NCBI GenBank assembly: GCA_937993755.1
Contig: CALKMA010000034.1
Coordinates: forward strand, 19,383-83,382
Reading direction: 5' to 3'
Source of the DNA: HGM13233 sp900762805
Lineage (GTDB): Bacteria > Bacillota > Clostridia > Oscillospirales > Ruminococcaceae
DNA: 64,000 bases
Shown: piece after piece, positions 1-8,791 of the stretch
Layout of the letters: each line of letters begins with the position of its first letter
Numbering within the stretch: the first letter of the stretch is position 1
Made by a program: the position numbers and the translations under genes
Notes under the pieces: generated by a model
Told to the model about the DNA's origin: nothing
Database searches by the model: none
Seen by the model: only the letters and a program-made list of their open reading frames with translations

Positions 1-1
1 T

Positions 2-397
2 ACAGGCGCAGTCTTTTTCTTATGCCTGGAGCAGCTCGGCTTTTCAATCAGCAATGATTTCCGCAGCGGCAAAACGGCATATGAGCAAAACCGTATAGAT
101 TTTACGGGAGTAACAGCGGAAGCACTTTCCTGCGATTTCATTTCGAGCAGTTATCCGCAGCTTCTGAAAGAGAAAAAATCTAAAATCGAGGAGCACATCA
201 AGCGCTCAGAATACATAGCGAGTGATGCTTTTATCTGCGGATACGATCCCATGAATATGTTCCGGGTCGGAGATATGATTTATTGCAGCAGCTTTGTCCT
301 TCTTAATGAAAACGGAAATGTCAAGGCAATCAATTCCGCGGCCGCGCTAAAGCTGAAGGATGGCTCAGACCAAAGCGTCGTCGGATACTATCTGTAG
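2..397 (+). CDS. C-terminal part of an unrecognised protein
   Basis: The frame is open from base 2 to a TAG stop and gives the last 131 residues of a protein whose start lies outside the window. The visible part is soluble, with no membrane segment, and is mixed in charge with a Lys/Glu-rich stretch in the middle (around residues 55-66). It ends in VVGYYL. I recognise no family. The codon choice is less GC-rich than in the following genes. No clear terminator follows; a small CGGCAGG/CCTGCCG hairpin sits at 559-574 just before the next promoter. Confidence 0.6.
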   Translation, partial: TGAVFFLCLEQLGFSISNDFRSGKTAYEQNRIDFTGVTAEALSCDFISSSYPQLLKEKKSKIEEHIKRSEYIASDAFICGYDPMNMFRVGDMIYCSSFVLLNENGNVKAINSAAALKLKDGSDQSVVGYYL

Positions 398-592
398 ACC
401 GGGCAAAAGCTATTCTGTTCCGCCGCAAGCGGCCTTGAAAAGCGGCAGGGCTCCTTTGTTTGCTCTGCTCATAGGGTCAACGGGGACAAGTGCGGCAGGC
501 ACTGTATCGCGCTGCGGCTCTTAAATACGCGGTGCGGAGGCGCATCGGGAGTCCATATCGGCAGGCACCTGCCGTAAAAGGGATAAAACCTC

Positions 593-641
593 TTGACAAA
601 CTATCACTACAACAGTAGAATATTAATCACTACTAATGTAG
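593..641 (+). promoter_or_regulatory. blaI promoter with two BlaI-type operators
   Basis: A -35 box TTGACA (593-598) and a -10 box TAGAAT (616-621) are separated by 17 bp. Two copies of the palindrome CTAC-N4-GTAG lie at 607-618, inside the spacer and -10 box, and at 630-641, just downstream. BlaI/MecI repressors are known to bind TACA/TGTA-type dyads of this kind, so the adjacent repressor gene is probably self-regulated. The operators are seen directly; the binding is inferred. Confidence 0.75.
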
Positions 642-672
642 AAAAAAGATATTTGAAAAAAGGAGCTTTCCC

Positions 673-1041
673 ATGGAAAAAGAGCAGCGTCTGCCCGATG
701 GTGAATTGCAGATCATGCAGATAGTCTGGCGGCAGCAGCCGCCGGTGCCGCGCAGCGCTATCGAGCGCGGGCTTGACCGCGCACTGGCGCCCAGCACGGT
801 CATCACCGTTTTATCGCGGCTGTGCGACAAGGGCTTTCTGAAGGTCGAGCACCGCGGCCGCACCAACTACTACACGCCGCTCATAGCCGAGCGCGACTAC
901 CTTGCCCGGCAGAGCCGCAGCCTGCTTGACCAGCTGTTCGGCGGCTCGGTGGCGGCCTTCGCCACCTCACTGTGCGACGGCGGCATATCGCGCGAGGAGA
1001 TCGAGCAGCTCCGCCGCCTGCTGGAGGAGGGCGCGCTGTGA
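673..1041 (+). CDS. blaI: BlaI/MecI/CopY-family transcriptional repressor
   Basis: This 122-residue protein has the usual length of BlaI/MecI repressors. A winged helix occupies about residues 8-75, with a recognition helix around STVITVLSRLCDKGFL and a wing near HRGRTNYYTPL. The C-terminal helices form the dimerisation part. AGGAG precedes the ATG at a good distance. Two CTAC-N4-GTAG operators overlap its promoter, so it most likely represses its own operon. The stop overlaps the GTG start of the M56 protease, the classic repressor/sensor-protease pairing in which the protease inactivates the repressor. The signal sensed is unknown; no beta-lactamase or PBP gene is next to it. Confidence 0.88.
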   Translation: MEKEQRLPDGELQIMQIVWRQQPPVPRSAIERGLDRALAPSTVITVLSRLCDKGFLKVEHRGRTNYYTPLIAERDYLARQSRSLLDQLFGGSVAAFATSLCDGGISREEIEQLRRLLEEGAL

Positions 1042-2519
1042 TCGGCCTGCGCGTTTTCTGGGCGCTGTTTCTGGCCGGTATTGTCGGGCTGTGCTTTCGC
1101 CGCTCGTGGCGGTGGGAGCATGGCAAAGACGGCGCGGACGAACTGTTTTATAGTGAAGAACGCGGCCGGATGACAACGGCCGTCTGGCTGTCGCCGCTGC
1201 TTCTGCCGCTCATGATGACCGCCGGCTTTCTGCTCTACCTGCTGCTCGTCGATGGACAGCGCTTTTTCGGCGTCGCCACGCAGGTGCTGCTGACTGTCAT
1301 CGTCTATTTCGCCCTGCTGGCGGCGCTTCTGCCGCTGCTGCGCCGCTGCATCAGTGCCCGTGCCTGTGCCGTGCTGTGGCTGCTGCCCGTCTTTGAGTTT
1401 TATCAGTTCAACGTGCTGGCCGAGGGCCAGCCGCGTCCGCTGCTGACTGTCTACCTGCCCGGATCGGCGCTTCGCGCTGCTGTTGCCGTATGGGCCGCCG
1501 GCTTTGCCGCGGTGCTGCTGTGGTATACGGTGTCGCATCTGGCTTTTCGCCGCCGTGTGCTGCGGCAGACGTCGCCGGTCAACGATCCGCAGACGCTGGC
1601 CATCTGGCAGGCAGAGCTGGATCGCGTTGATTACCGGCAGCCGGGGCGTCTGCTGCAAAGTGCCGCTGCCGGCGCACCCTTTTCAACGGGGCTTTTCAAG
1701 AGGACCCGCCTGACCGTGCTGCCCGAACGGTTCTATTCGGCCGACGATCTTATGTGGATATTCCGTCATGAGATCCGTCATTTGCAGCGCGGCGATGTTG
1801 AAACAAAGCTCTTTCTGACCTTCTGCAACGCCCTGTGCTGGTTCTGCCCGCTGGTGTGGCTGGCCACCCGCCGGGCAGCCGAGGATATCGAGCTTTCCTG
1901 CGACGAATGGGTGCTGAAGGAGGCCGACGAACCGGCGCGCCGCCGCTATGCCGAGCTGCTGCTGCGCTCGGCCGGCCCGCAGCGGGGCTTTACGACCTGC
2001 CTGTCGGCATCGGCCCGGTCGCTGCGCTACCGGCTCAGGAGCATTATGTCGGCCGGCCGCCGGCTGACCGGCACGGCGGTGCTGATGGCAGCCATGTTCC
2101 TGTGCGTCATGAGCTACGGCCTGGCCGTTGTGACCACCGAACGCACAACGGCCGATCGGCTGCTCGACGGGGCCTCGGTCGGCACAGTCTATTACCAGAT
2201 GGGGCTTCCGCTGGGAACGGCCTATGCGGAGGACAAATTCTCGGACTCGGCGCTTCGGGAAGCGCTGTCGGGACTGACAGCCGAGCAGCTTCTCGGCCAG
2301 TATCAAAACAGAGATGAGGCGGCGCGTCAGCTGAGCCTCTATTTTTCCGACACGGGCGGCCGTGGGATGATGAACATCTATGATGACAGCATCGTGGTGG
2401 AATATTACAGGGCGGATGAGAAGGGACACTCGGCACGGCGGCAGCTGCGCTGCTGGCTGCTTCGGGATCAGGTTGACTGGGCGAGGGTGGAGCAATGCTT
2501 TTCCGCCCACGCCGACTGA
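1038..2519 (+). CDS. BlaR1-like M56-family membrane metalloprotease
   Basis: The GTG start at 1038 overlaps the blaI stop and follows a GGAGGAGG site; an ATG in the same frame at 972 lies inside blaI and is unlikely. The product is 493 residues. It has hydrophobic segments near 3-20, 48-71, 80-103, 111-126 and 144-165, then the zinc-protease motif HEIRH (244-248) with a downstream ELSCDEW stretch whose Glu is the likely third ligand. A last membrane segment lies at about 355-377. M56 proteases cleave BlaI-type repressors. Unlike true BlaR1, the outside part after the last membrane segment is only about 115 residues and shows no SxxK penicillin-binding signature. It therefore probably senses something other than a beta-lactam. 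Confidence 0.85.
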   Translation: MIGLRVFWALFLAGIVGLCFRRSWRWEHGKDGADELFYSEERGRMTTAVWLSPLLLPLMMTAGFLLYLLLVDGQRFFGVATQVLLTVIVYFALLAALLPLLRRCISARACAVLWLLPVFEFYQFNVLAEGQPRPLLTVYLPGSALRAAVAVWAAGFAAVLLWYTVSHLAFRRRVLRQTSPVNDPQTLAIWQAELDRVDYRQPGRLLQSAAAGAPFSTGLFKRTRLTVLPERFYSADDLMWIFRHEIRHLQRGDVETKLFLTFCNALCWFCPLVWLATRRAAEDIELSCDEWVLKEADEPARRRYAELLLRSAGPQRGFTTCLSASARSLRYRLRSIMSAGRRLTGTAVLMAAMFLCVMSYGLAVVTTERTTADRLLDGASVGTVYYQMGLPLGTAYAEDKFSDSALREALSGLTAEQLLGQYQNRDEAARQLSLYFSDTGGRGMMNIYDDSIVVEYYRADEKGHSARRQLRCWLLRDQVDWARVEQCFSAHAD

Positions 2520-2995
2520 CCGGTGAGGAAAAAAACAGATCACAGAAAAGCACGGGCTTGCAGACGCCTGCTTCTGCTGCGGCGGGAAAGACGGAAAGTG
2601 GCTGTGTGCAGAGCGCACACATGGTGTTTTTCACGGCTCGGCCGCGCGCTTCCGGATTGCTCCGTGCGGGGAAGACGCGATTTTGACGGCCGGCAACGGG
2701 AAGCGTCCCATGGCCGATGCCTGGCGCTGCCGCAAAATCATTTTGTACTGCGATAAGCAGGTGCGGCGGGCAGGGGCAGATCGTTTTCAGGCTACCCGCA
2801 CGGTACTGTCCCGCCGGATTTCCGCCGCGGGGCAGCAAGCTGAAAGCGGGGGAGTGCGGCGGCTTTTCAAGCCCGAAAATAAAATAGACGCCCGGCGGCG
2901 GGCGGGGCGTGAGGTGTGCGCGCCGTGCCGGATATCGGGTGCCTTCATTCGCCGGGTGCGCTCTGCCGCCGCGCGGGCGGAGCCGGAAAACAGAA
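2520..2995. other. Intergenic stretch, no supported gene
   Basis: GC-rich DNA between the M56 gene and a terminator. Short frames are open on both strands, but none has a ribosome site or a recognisable protein. Confidence 0.5.
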
Positions 2996-3036
2996 AAATG
3001 CCGTGGACGGTCTTTGAAGGGCCGTCCACGGCATTT
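2996..3036. terminator. Bidirectional terminator hairpin
   Basis: A perfect 15-bp stem (2996-3010 with 3022-3036), A-rich on the left and T-rich on the right, lies between two convergent genes and can serve both. Confidence 0.85.
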
Positions 3037-3085
3037 CATATACTCTGACCATATACCGCTTTACTGCTGCCGGATAAGCTTTCTC

Positions 3086-4282
3086 TCAGCTGGTATAGTT
3101 GTCGAAATAACCCTGCACCAGCACGATAGGAGTTCCCTTGTCGCCCGATCCGCTGGTCAGGTCGCACAGCGAGCCGATGAGATCGGTCAGCTGGCGCGGC
3201 GTGGTGCCCTCGGACACCATCTGTCCCACAAGATCGGCGTCCTTCTGGCGGATGCTGTCGGATATGGCCTGCCTGAGCGCCTCGCCCGACAGCGCGCCGA
3301 ACTCATTGTCGGCCAGATATTTGAGCTTCAGCTCATTGGGCGTGCCGACCAGCCCATCGGTGTAGGCCGGTGAGACAACAGGGTCGGCCAGCTCCCAGAT
3401 GCGGCCCTTGGGATCCTTGAAAGCGCCGTCGCCGTAGACCATGACCTCCAGCTTTTTGCCGGTCGCTTCAAAAAGGCGGCGCTGGATATCATCCACCAGC
3501 CCGCGGCAGGCGCGCGGAAAGAGCTTGACGCTGTCCTCGGTCGCCTTGTTGGAGCCGAGCAGGCCGTATTTTTCATTGTAGCCGCTGCCGTCGATGGGAG
3601 CGGTCATGATATCGTCCAGTCCCAGCACCGTCTGCGCGCCGGCAGCTCTGAGCAGCCGCTTGGTGCGCGCACGGGTGTGGATATCGCAGGTGAGCAGGCG
3701 GTCGGCATAGGCGAGGATGGCCTGCGGGCGGTTGGCGAAGATGACCTCGACCTCAGCGCCGCTCTCGCGGATGAGCTGCTGATAGTATTCGACATAATCG
3801 ACGCCGGTAAAGGGGTGGCGCACCGCGCCGAACAGCTCGCGGAAGCGCGCAAGCGTCAGCACATCGCGGTAAGGGTCAACGTCGGCTGCGTCGAGGGCGT
3901 CGAGGCTGACGATCTCGTTGCCCACCTCGTCCGAGGGATAGCTGAGCATCAGCACGATCCTTTTAGCTCCGCCGGCGATGCCGCGCAGGCAGACGGCGAA
4001 GCGGTTGCGCGAGAGGATGGGGAACAGAACGCCGACCGTCCCGCCGCCCAGCTTGGCTCTGACGTCGGCGGCGATAGCGTCGGCCGATGCATAGTTGCCC
4101 TGCGCGCGCGCCACGACCGATTCCGTCACCGCCACAACGTCGCGGTCGTTCAGCGAAAAGCCGTCGCCCGCGGCGGCAGCCAGCACGCTTTCGGTCACGA
4201 TGGCGGCGAGGTCGTCTCCCTGGCGGATGATGGGGCAGCGGATGCCGCGCGAAACTGTGCCAACTTTTCTTTCCCCGTCCAT
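3086..4282 (-). CDS. Coenzyme F420-0:L-glutamate ligase-like protein
   Basis: The start is the ATG at 4282, nine bases after GAAAGGAGC; the same frame runs further upstream into the next gene's region without a ribosome site. The 398-residue product matches the F420_ligase fold family (CofE-like). The N-terminal part contains GIRCPIIRQGDDL and a DVVAVTESVVARAQG stretch, and later come the IVLMLSYPSDEVGNE and VMVYGDGAFKDPKG segments. CofE joins glutamate to F420-0 using GTP. Many Clostridia carry such a homologue without making F420, and no other F420 gene lies in this window, so the real substrate is uncertain. It stands alone, convergent with the M56 gene and divergent from the nucleoside hydrolase. 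Confidence 0.8.
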   Translation of the reverse strand: MDGERKVGTVSRGIRCPIIRQGDDLAAIVTESVLAAAAGDGFSLNDRDVVAVTESVVARAQGNYASADAIAADVRAKLGGGTVGVLFPILSRNRFAVCLRGIAGGAKRIVLMLSYPSDEVGNEIVSLDALDAADVDPYRDVLTLARFRELFGAVRHPFTGVDYVEYYQQLIRESGAEVEVIFANRPQAILAYADRLLTCDIHTRARTKRLLRAAGAQTVLGLDDIMTAPIDGSGYNEKYGLLGSNKATEDSVKLFPRACRGLVDDIQRRLFEATGKKLEVMVYGDGAFKDPKGRIWELADPVVSPAYTDGLVGTPNELKLKYLADNEFGALSGEALRQAISDSIRQKDADLVGQMVSEGTTPRQLTDLIGSLCDLTSGSGDKGTPIVLVQGYFDNYTS

Positions 4283-4410
4283 AACTTTTAAGCTCCTTTC
4301 TGAGGCAGGCCCGGCGGCCTGAGGCTTTACACCACGCTTAGTATTATAGTGGTACCGGCCGGCGATTGCAAGGGTGAGACGAAAAGAAACGGCTGCCGCC
4401 GCTTTCCGGC

Positions 4411-4439
4411 TTGACAAGTGTGGCCGGACCTGCCATACT
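4411..4439 (+). promoter_or_regulatory. Promoter of the nucleoside hydrolase gene
   Basis: TTGACA at 4411-4416 and CATACT at 4434-4439 with a 17-bp spacer, about 30 bases before the start codon. Confidence 0.65.
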
Positions 4440-4471
4440 GATACTATATTCTGCCGCAGGAGGAGATAAAA

Positions 4472-5473
4472 ATGTCTGAACCCATGAAAATGATACTGGA
4501 TGTCGATACCGGTACCGACGACGCCGTTGCCATTATCTGCGCTTATATGGACGAGCGCATCGATCTGCTGGCTGTCTGCACCACAGCCGGCAACAAGCCG
4601 CTCGATAAAACAACTGAAAACACGTTGCGCGTGCGTGAGCTGCTGGGCGCTGATTTTCCGGTTTACCGCGGCTGCGGTGTGCCGATGGTCGGCACCATGC
4701 TCAAGGCCCGCTGCGCCGCTTACGATAAAGAACACGCCCCTAAGTATGATGAAAATGGCAAGAGGATCGAGTATCACACGGATTATCTCGAACTGCCGCC
4801 CTCAACCACTAAGGTCGAGCCGGAGCATGCCGTCTGGTACTATATCGATACACTTATGAAAAGCGAGGGCGATATCACCGTTGTACTGACCGGCCCCATG
4901 ACCAATCTCGCCATGGCGCTGCGGCTGGAGCCGCAGATCGCCGGCAAGATCCGCAAGGTGGTGCTGATGGGCGGCGGCATTTTGCAGACCAATGTCACGG
5001 CGGCCGCCGAGCACAACATCTGGGCCGACCCGGAGGCGGCGCAGATCCTAATGGAGGCCGGCTTCCCGCTGTGGATCGTGCCGCTTGACGCCACACATCG
5101 CGCCTGCATCACGGCCGCCGAGTCGGCCTACATGAAGTCGCTTGGTACGCCGGTCGGCGAGCTGGTGGCCAGCTGCATGGAGCAGCGTATTTTTGCTTAC
5201 GGTTATCTGCAGCCGATGGATCTGCCCGATTCTGCCCCTGTTCACGACGCGCTGGCTGTGCAGGTTGCCGTCGATCCGTCAGTTGTCACGCGTGATATCT
5301 TCACGCGCGTTGACGTCGATATCAGCGGCGGCTACGGCGACGGCCAGACCATCGTCGATATGCGTGCCCACCCCACCGAGCCGCGGAATGCCACCTTTGT
5401 GCTGGAGGCTGACCGTGACCGCCATGCCCGGTGGGTCATCGGCTGTGTCGAGCGTTTCGGACGGAAGGCGTAG
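4472..5473 (+). CDS. Inosine/uridine-preferring nucleoside hydrolase family
   Basis: The 333-residue length is typical of the family. The calcium- and ribose-binding motif DVDTGTDDA is at residues 10-18 (Asp10, 12, 16 and 17), and the GPMTNLAMAL and VVLMGGG segments follow as expected. The family cleaves the N-glycosidic bond of nucleosides to ribose and base in the cytoplasm, for salvage or carbon use. AGGAGG precedes the ATG and a good promoter lies just upstream; a terminator follows, so this is a single-gene unit. Substrate preference cannot be read from the sequence. Confidence 0.9.
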   Translation: MSEPMKMILDVDTGTDDAVAIICAYMDERIDLLAVCTTAGNKPLDKTTENTLRVRELLGADFPVYRGCGVPMVGTMLKARCAAYDKEHAPKYDENGKRIEYHTDYLELPPSTTKVEPEHAVWYYIDTLMKSEGDITVVLTGPMTNLAMALRLEPQIAGKIRKVVLMGGGILQTNVTAAAEHNIWADPEAAQILMEAGFPLWIVPLDATHRACITAAESAYMKSLGTPVGELVASCMEQRIFAYGYLQPMDLPDSAPVHDALAVQVAVDPSVVTRDIFTRVDVDISGGYGDGQTIVDMRAHPTEPRNATFVLEADRDRHARWVIGCVERFGRKA

Positions 5474-5517
5474 CGCCGTCTGTTGGGAAGGACGGCATCA
5501 GACAGGAAGCAGTCAAA

Positions 5518-5553
5518 TAAAATCACCCGCACAGCCGTGCGGGTGATTTTTTT
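5518..5553 (+). terminator. Rho-independent terminator
   Basis: The stem AAATCACCCGCAC / GTGCGGGTGATTT with a short loop is followed by a run of seven T. Being symmetrical it may also end the opposite gene at 5663. Confidence 0.85.
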
Positions 5554-5662
5554 ATCCCATTCAGAAGCGAGCCGGCGGTGCCATGCTTTTTGCGGGACGC
5601 CGGCTGCCGTTCCGATGCGGCGGAGGGACAGGAAAGCGCTGCCCGGCCGGAGCAAAAGTGCT

Positions 5663-6220
5663 TTATATTTCCGCGATGACGCGGCAAGGCAGGCCGGTCA
5701 TGCCGGCGCAACGCATGGGAAGGGTATAGGCAAGGAATTTGCCGCCGGCGTCAACGACCGCCTTGAGTCCGCAGAGGTTCTCAATAACGAACACGCTGCG
5801 GTCAGCACAGGCCTGATCGGCCGGCACGTGTTCCTTTCTGCGCCGGATACCGGCAAAATCGACCCCGATAAGCGATATCTCCTTATCAAGAAGCGCGCCG
5901 AGCAGCTCATGGGAGAGCTGCGGGTGCCCGCTGAGGTAGGCTTTTCCACCGTAGCCCGTCCTTTCGATGTGGCCGGTGAAGAAAGCGACAAACATATCCC
6001 GGCTTACCTTATCAAGCTCGATATCGGAAAGGCCGATATCCCGGCCGGTCACATGGGAAACATCGAAGGCAATGCCGTTTCTTTTGATGTATGTCAGAGG
6101 GAAAACCTTATCCATTATGTCAAAATGCGTACCGAGATGGCCGGCGAGGGCTTTTTTCTCGTTTCCCTGTGCATCAGCTGCCATCTTAGGCGTTATTTCG
6201 AGCGTGATATCGATCAGCAT
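5663..6220 (-). CDS. Cyclase-family (kynurenine formamidase-like) hydrolase
   Basis: This 185-residue protein begins MLIDITLEITP, the typical opening of the cyclase family. It carries the metal-site segment GHLGTHFD (around residue 28), where the family consensus is HxGTHxD, and a later SLIGVDFAG segment. Members are metal-dependent hydrolases of amides or cyclic compounds. GAAAGGAGG stands before the ATG. It lies alone between the nucleoside hydrolase terminator and the lipoprotein gene on the same strand, 43 bases after that gene's stop. The substrate is unknown; at 185 residues it is shorter than many family members (about 205-220). Confidence 0.78.
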   Translation of the reverse strand: MLIDITLEITPKMAADAQGNEKKALAGHLGTHFDIMDKVFPLTYIKRNGIAFDVSHVTGRDIGLSDIELDKVSRDMFVAFFTGHIERTGYGGKAYLSGHPQLSHELLGALLDKEISLIGVDFAGIRRRKEHVPADQACADRSVFVIENLCGLKAVVDAGGKFLAYTLPMRCAGMTGLPCRVIAEI

Positions 6221-6263
6221 GGCCGATTTCCTCCTTTCAGAATCGGTGTGTACGCCTGATGGC

Positions 6264-7994
6264 CTATGCTTCCCGCTGCTCCTCCAGCGAGGGCAGCAGC
6301 ACGGTATGCGTGCGGGAATTGCTGTAGTGGGCCGTCACCCGCTGCGAGCGGCGCAGGAAGGCGTTGAATTCGTAGCCGGCCCGGACGCCTTGGTGCCGCC
6401 CGTCGTGGTTGAGATGGCGCTGCTGACAGGGCCAGAAGCAGACGGCGGGGTCTACCAGCTGATAGAAGGCGAGGCTGCCGGCCGTCCCGTGGGCGGGGAC
6501 CTGCAGCATATCACTGGCCAGATAGCTGCCAAACGTTTCGCAGAGCCGGCCGCAGAGGCTGGCATCGGCGTCGCCGGTGATAAGCAGCGTGCGGCCGCCG
6601 ACCGTCAGCCGCCAGACGCCGGAGGTGCAGCCGACGCCGGTCGCGCGGGCGGGGTAATAGTCCTCCGGTGTGAAAAGAAATTCAATTTCGCCGCCGGGCA
6701 GGAAGAGCTTTTCGCCGGTGTGATAGACATAGCGCTGAGCGAGGGGATAGCATTCGGTGACAGCCTTTTGGAAGCTGCTGATGCAGGAATTCAGAATAAG
6801 CGGGCTGGTCGTCATGCCCGGCAGGCTGTCAAGCTCCATGCTGCGCAGGTCGGGGAAGTTGTAGATCACCATTTCAAGGTCGAAGCGCCCCTTGTACTCC
6901 CGGATGAAGCGGGTCGGCAGCAGGATATGGTCGGGATTGGCGTGGGTGATCATCCAGGTCACACGGGGCTTGCCGCCGGGCGCGCGCTGCTTCAGAAAGT
7001 CATAGAGCACCTGCATATCCTTGTCGGCATCCCGGTAATAGCGGGCTGTCAGCTCGCTGGGCTGTCCGGCGTTGAGCGTTTTGATCTGCCAGCCGGAGGA
7101 GTCCCACCCGCCGTCGATGACGATGAAGCTGCCGTCGGCCAGCTGCACGACCATGCACAGAACGTCCTCGGTGCCCTCGATGATGGAAGCGGAGGGAGTA
7201 ACGGCCTGTTCATAGTCGGTGACGGGGACATTCTGGAACAGCGCCGTCTGCGGACCGTAGATGATGCGGAATTCCCCAATCGCCGCAAAATAGTCGTAGT
7301 GCAGCAGGGTATCGCCCTTGATATAGGTCGCAAAACGGTTTTCTCCGATGCGGTTGGCCTGGTAGAGCTGGTAGTCGGCCGCCGCGAGCGCGGCGTCGTA
7401 GGCTGCGATGTCACTGTCGGCGCTGCCGGCCGCGATGCCGGTGTAGCGCGCCATATAGTTGCCGCTGCCGCAGTTGTGAAGCTGCGGTTCCCCGCCGGCC
7501 GCCGGCTCAAACACGGGGATAGCCTCGGTGATGGAGGTGATGTCCCTGACCGTGCAGCTGCCGCGGTCGATGCCGTAGCTGCCATCCTCGATCCTGATGA
7601 CCAGCTCGGTCACGCACGACAGCACCTCCTCGGCCACCGACTCCTCGCTCATGCAGATATAGAGGTTGTCGGTCTCGTCGATCCACAGCTCGTATTCGGT
7701 GTAGGACAGCGCGGCAGCGCCCGGCGTCCTGAGCTGCCCGGCCGTGCCGATGTAGATAGTCTTGCCGGCCGGCTGGCTGACGAGCCGGTAGATGGCGCCC
7801 GTCCGGGCCAGCAGGTCAACGGCAAAGCTGCGGACGGGTGCGGCGTTGGACAGATAGCTGACGATGGTATAGTCGGTCTGCTTGTCCTGCGCCAGCGGAA
7901 GATAGACGCCGTAGGGGCGGCGGCCGGGGTTCTGACAGGCCGTCAGCAGCAGGCTGAGCAGCAGGATAAGGGCCAGAGCTTTTGTTTTATGCAT
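6264..7994 (-). CDS. Metallo-beta-lactamase-fold lipoprotein
   Basis: The start at 7994 follows AGGAGA and gives a 576-residue protein with a lipoprotein signal: hydrophobic core at residues 6-18 and lipobox LTAC ending at Cys20. It should be anchored outside the membrane. Residues 21-270 match nothing I recognise. From about 280 an MBL domain begins, with DGG near 294-296, the metal motif THANPDH (350-356, HxNxDH rather than the usual HxHxDH), ITGDAD and a late VPAHG. The arrangement resembles ComEC-type extracellular MBL hydrolases. It is followed by the cyclase-family gene, possibly as one transcript. Confidence 0.75.
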   Translation of the reverse strand: MHKTKALALILLLSLLLTACQNPGRRPYGVYLPLAQDKQTDYTIVSYLSNAAPVRSFAVDLLARTGAIYRLVSQPAGKTIYIGTAGQLRTPGAAALSYTEYELWIDETDNLYICMSEESVAEEVLSCVTELVIRIEDGSYGIDRGSCTVRDITSITEAIPVFEPAAGGEPQLHNCGSGNYMARYTGIAAGSADSDIAAYDAALAAADYQLYQANRIGENRFATYIKGDTLLHYDYFAAIGEFRIIYGPQTALFQNVPVTDYEQAVTPSASIIEGTEDVLCMVVQLADGSFIVIDGGWDSSGWQIKTLNAGQPSELTARYYRDADKDMQVLYDFLKQRAPGGKPRVTWMITHANPDHILLPTRFIREYKGRFDLEMVIYNFPDLRSMELDSLPGMTTSPLILNSCISSFQKAVTECYPLAQRYVYHTGEKLFLPGGEIEFLFTPEDYYPARATGVGCTSGVWRLTVGGRTLLITGDADASLCGRLCETFGSYLASDMLQVPAHGTAGSLAFYQLVDPAVCFWPCQQRHLNHDGRHQGVRAGYEFNAFLRRSQRVTAHYSNSRTHTVLLPSLEEQREA

Positions 7995-8172
7995 GAGTCT
8001 CTCCTGAAACAGTGTGGTGAAGCAGCACGGGCTGCGGGGCAGCCCCAAGGCCGGCAGCGCGCCGGATATGCGTGTGGCTTATATTATACACGATAAAGCC
8101 GCCGTTGGAAACAACTGCAGCGAATTTTCCCGCGGGAAAGGCTCTCGCGCATCGGGTAGGGCGGGGCTGATT

Positions 8173-8550
8173 TTTTGTTCCGCCTGCTTTGGTGCGGCGC
8201 TGTGAACCGCTGACAGACGGGGCTTCCGTGCTGTCCGACTCAGGAATAACGGGTGCTGTACACGCCGGGGGGATTTCTGGAAAGCGCTTGCTGTCCGTTG
8301 ACTTTCCCGGCGGGCGGAGGCGGGGCCGCCCTTTTGTTCCGCCTGCTTTGGTGCGGCGCTGTGAACCGCTGACAGGCGGCACTTCCGTGCTGTCCGATCC
8401 AGGAATAACGGGCGCTGTACGCGCCGGGGGGATTTCTGGAAAGCGCTTGCTGTCCGTTGACTTTCCCGGCGGGCGGAGGCGGGGCCGCCCTTTTGTTCCG
8501 CCGGCTTTGGGGCGGCGTTGTGAACCGCTGACAGGCGGGGCTTCCACACG
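8173..8550. repeat. 159-bp tandem repeat, about 2.4 copies
   Basis: Copies start at TTTTGTTCCGCC at 8173, 8332 and 8491, an exact 159-base spacing, and differ by only a few bases; the third is partial. Because 159 is a multiple of three, several frames stay open across it on both strands (the longest on the - strand from 8679). No frame has a ribosome site or a known domain, so I call it non-coding repeat DNA. Flanks 8049-8172 and 8551-8725 hold nothing recognisable. Confidence 0.8.
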
Positions 8551-8725
8551 GCTTGCGGCTTCCGGGTTCTCATAAATACCGTCCGCCGCGTCGGGTGTTT
8601 CTTTCTGAGCTTCGGTCTCAGAGGCTTCGCCCTTTCCTGCCGGAAGCGCTTTCTGCGCGGGGACAGGCTGCTTCCGCACCGCCCGCTGAAAAGATTAAAT
8701 ATTTATGAAAAATCACCCGTCTGGG

Positions 8726-8772
8726 TTGCATATTTTCCCGCAGGATGCTATACTATCTAACAGTGTTAGATA
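8726..8772 (+). promoter_or_regulatory. Promoter and palindromic operator of the MarR operon
   Basis: TTGCAT (8726-8731) and TATACT (8749-8754) are 17 bp apart. A perfect palindrome, TATCTAACA-G-TGTTAGATA, covers 8754-8772, across the expected transcription start. This is a typical place for MarR autorepression; binding is inferred. Confidence 0.75.
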
Positions 8773-8791
8773 AATGAAAGGGGTGTGCTGC

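Noticed and set aside
5967..8096. 709-residue open frame on the + strand
   Set aside because: It lies opposite the MBL lipoprotein, which has a signal peptide, lipobox and metal motif.
7987..8679. 230-residue - strand frame across the 159-bp repeat
   Set aside because: No ribosome site, Pro/Arg-rich translation without a domain, and other frames are open too; kept as repeat DNA.
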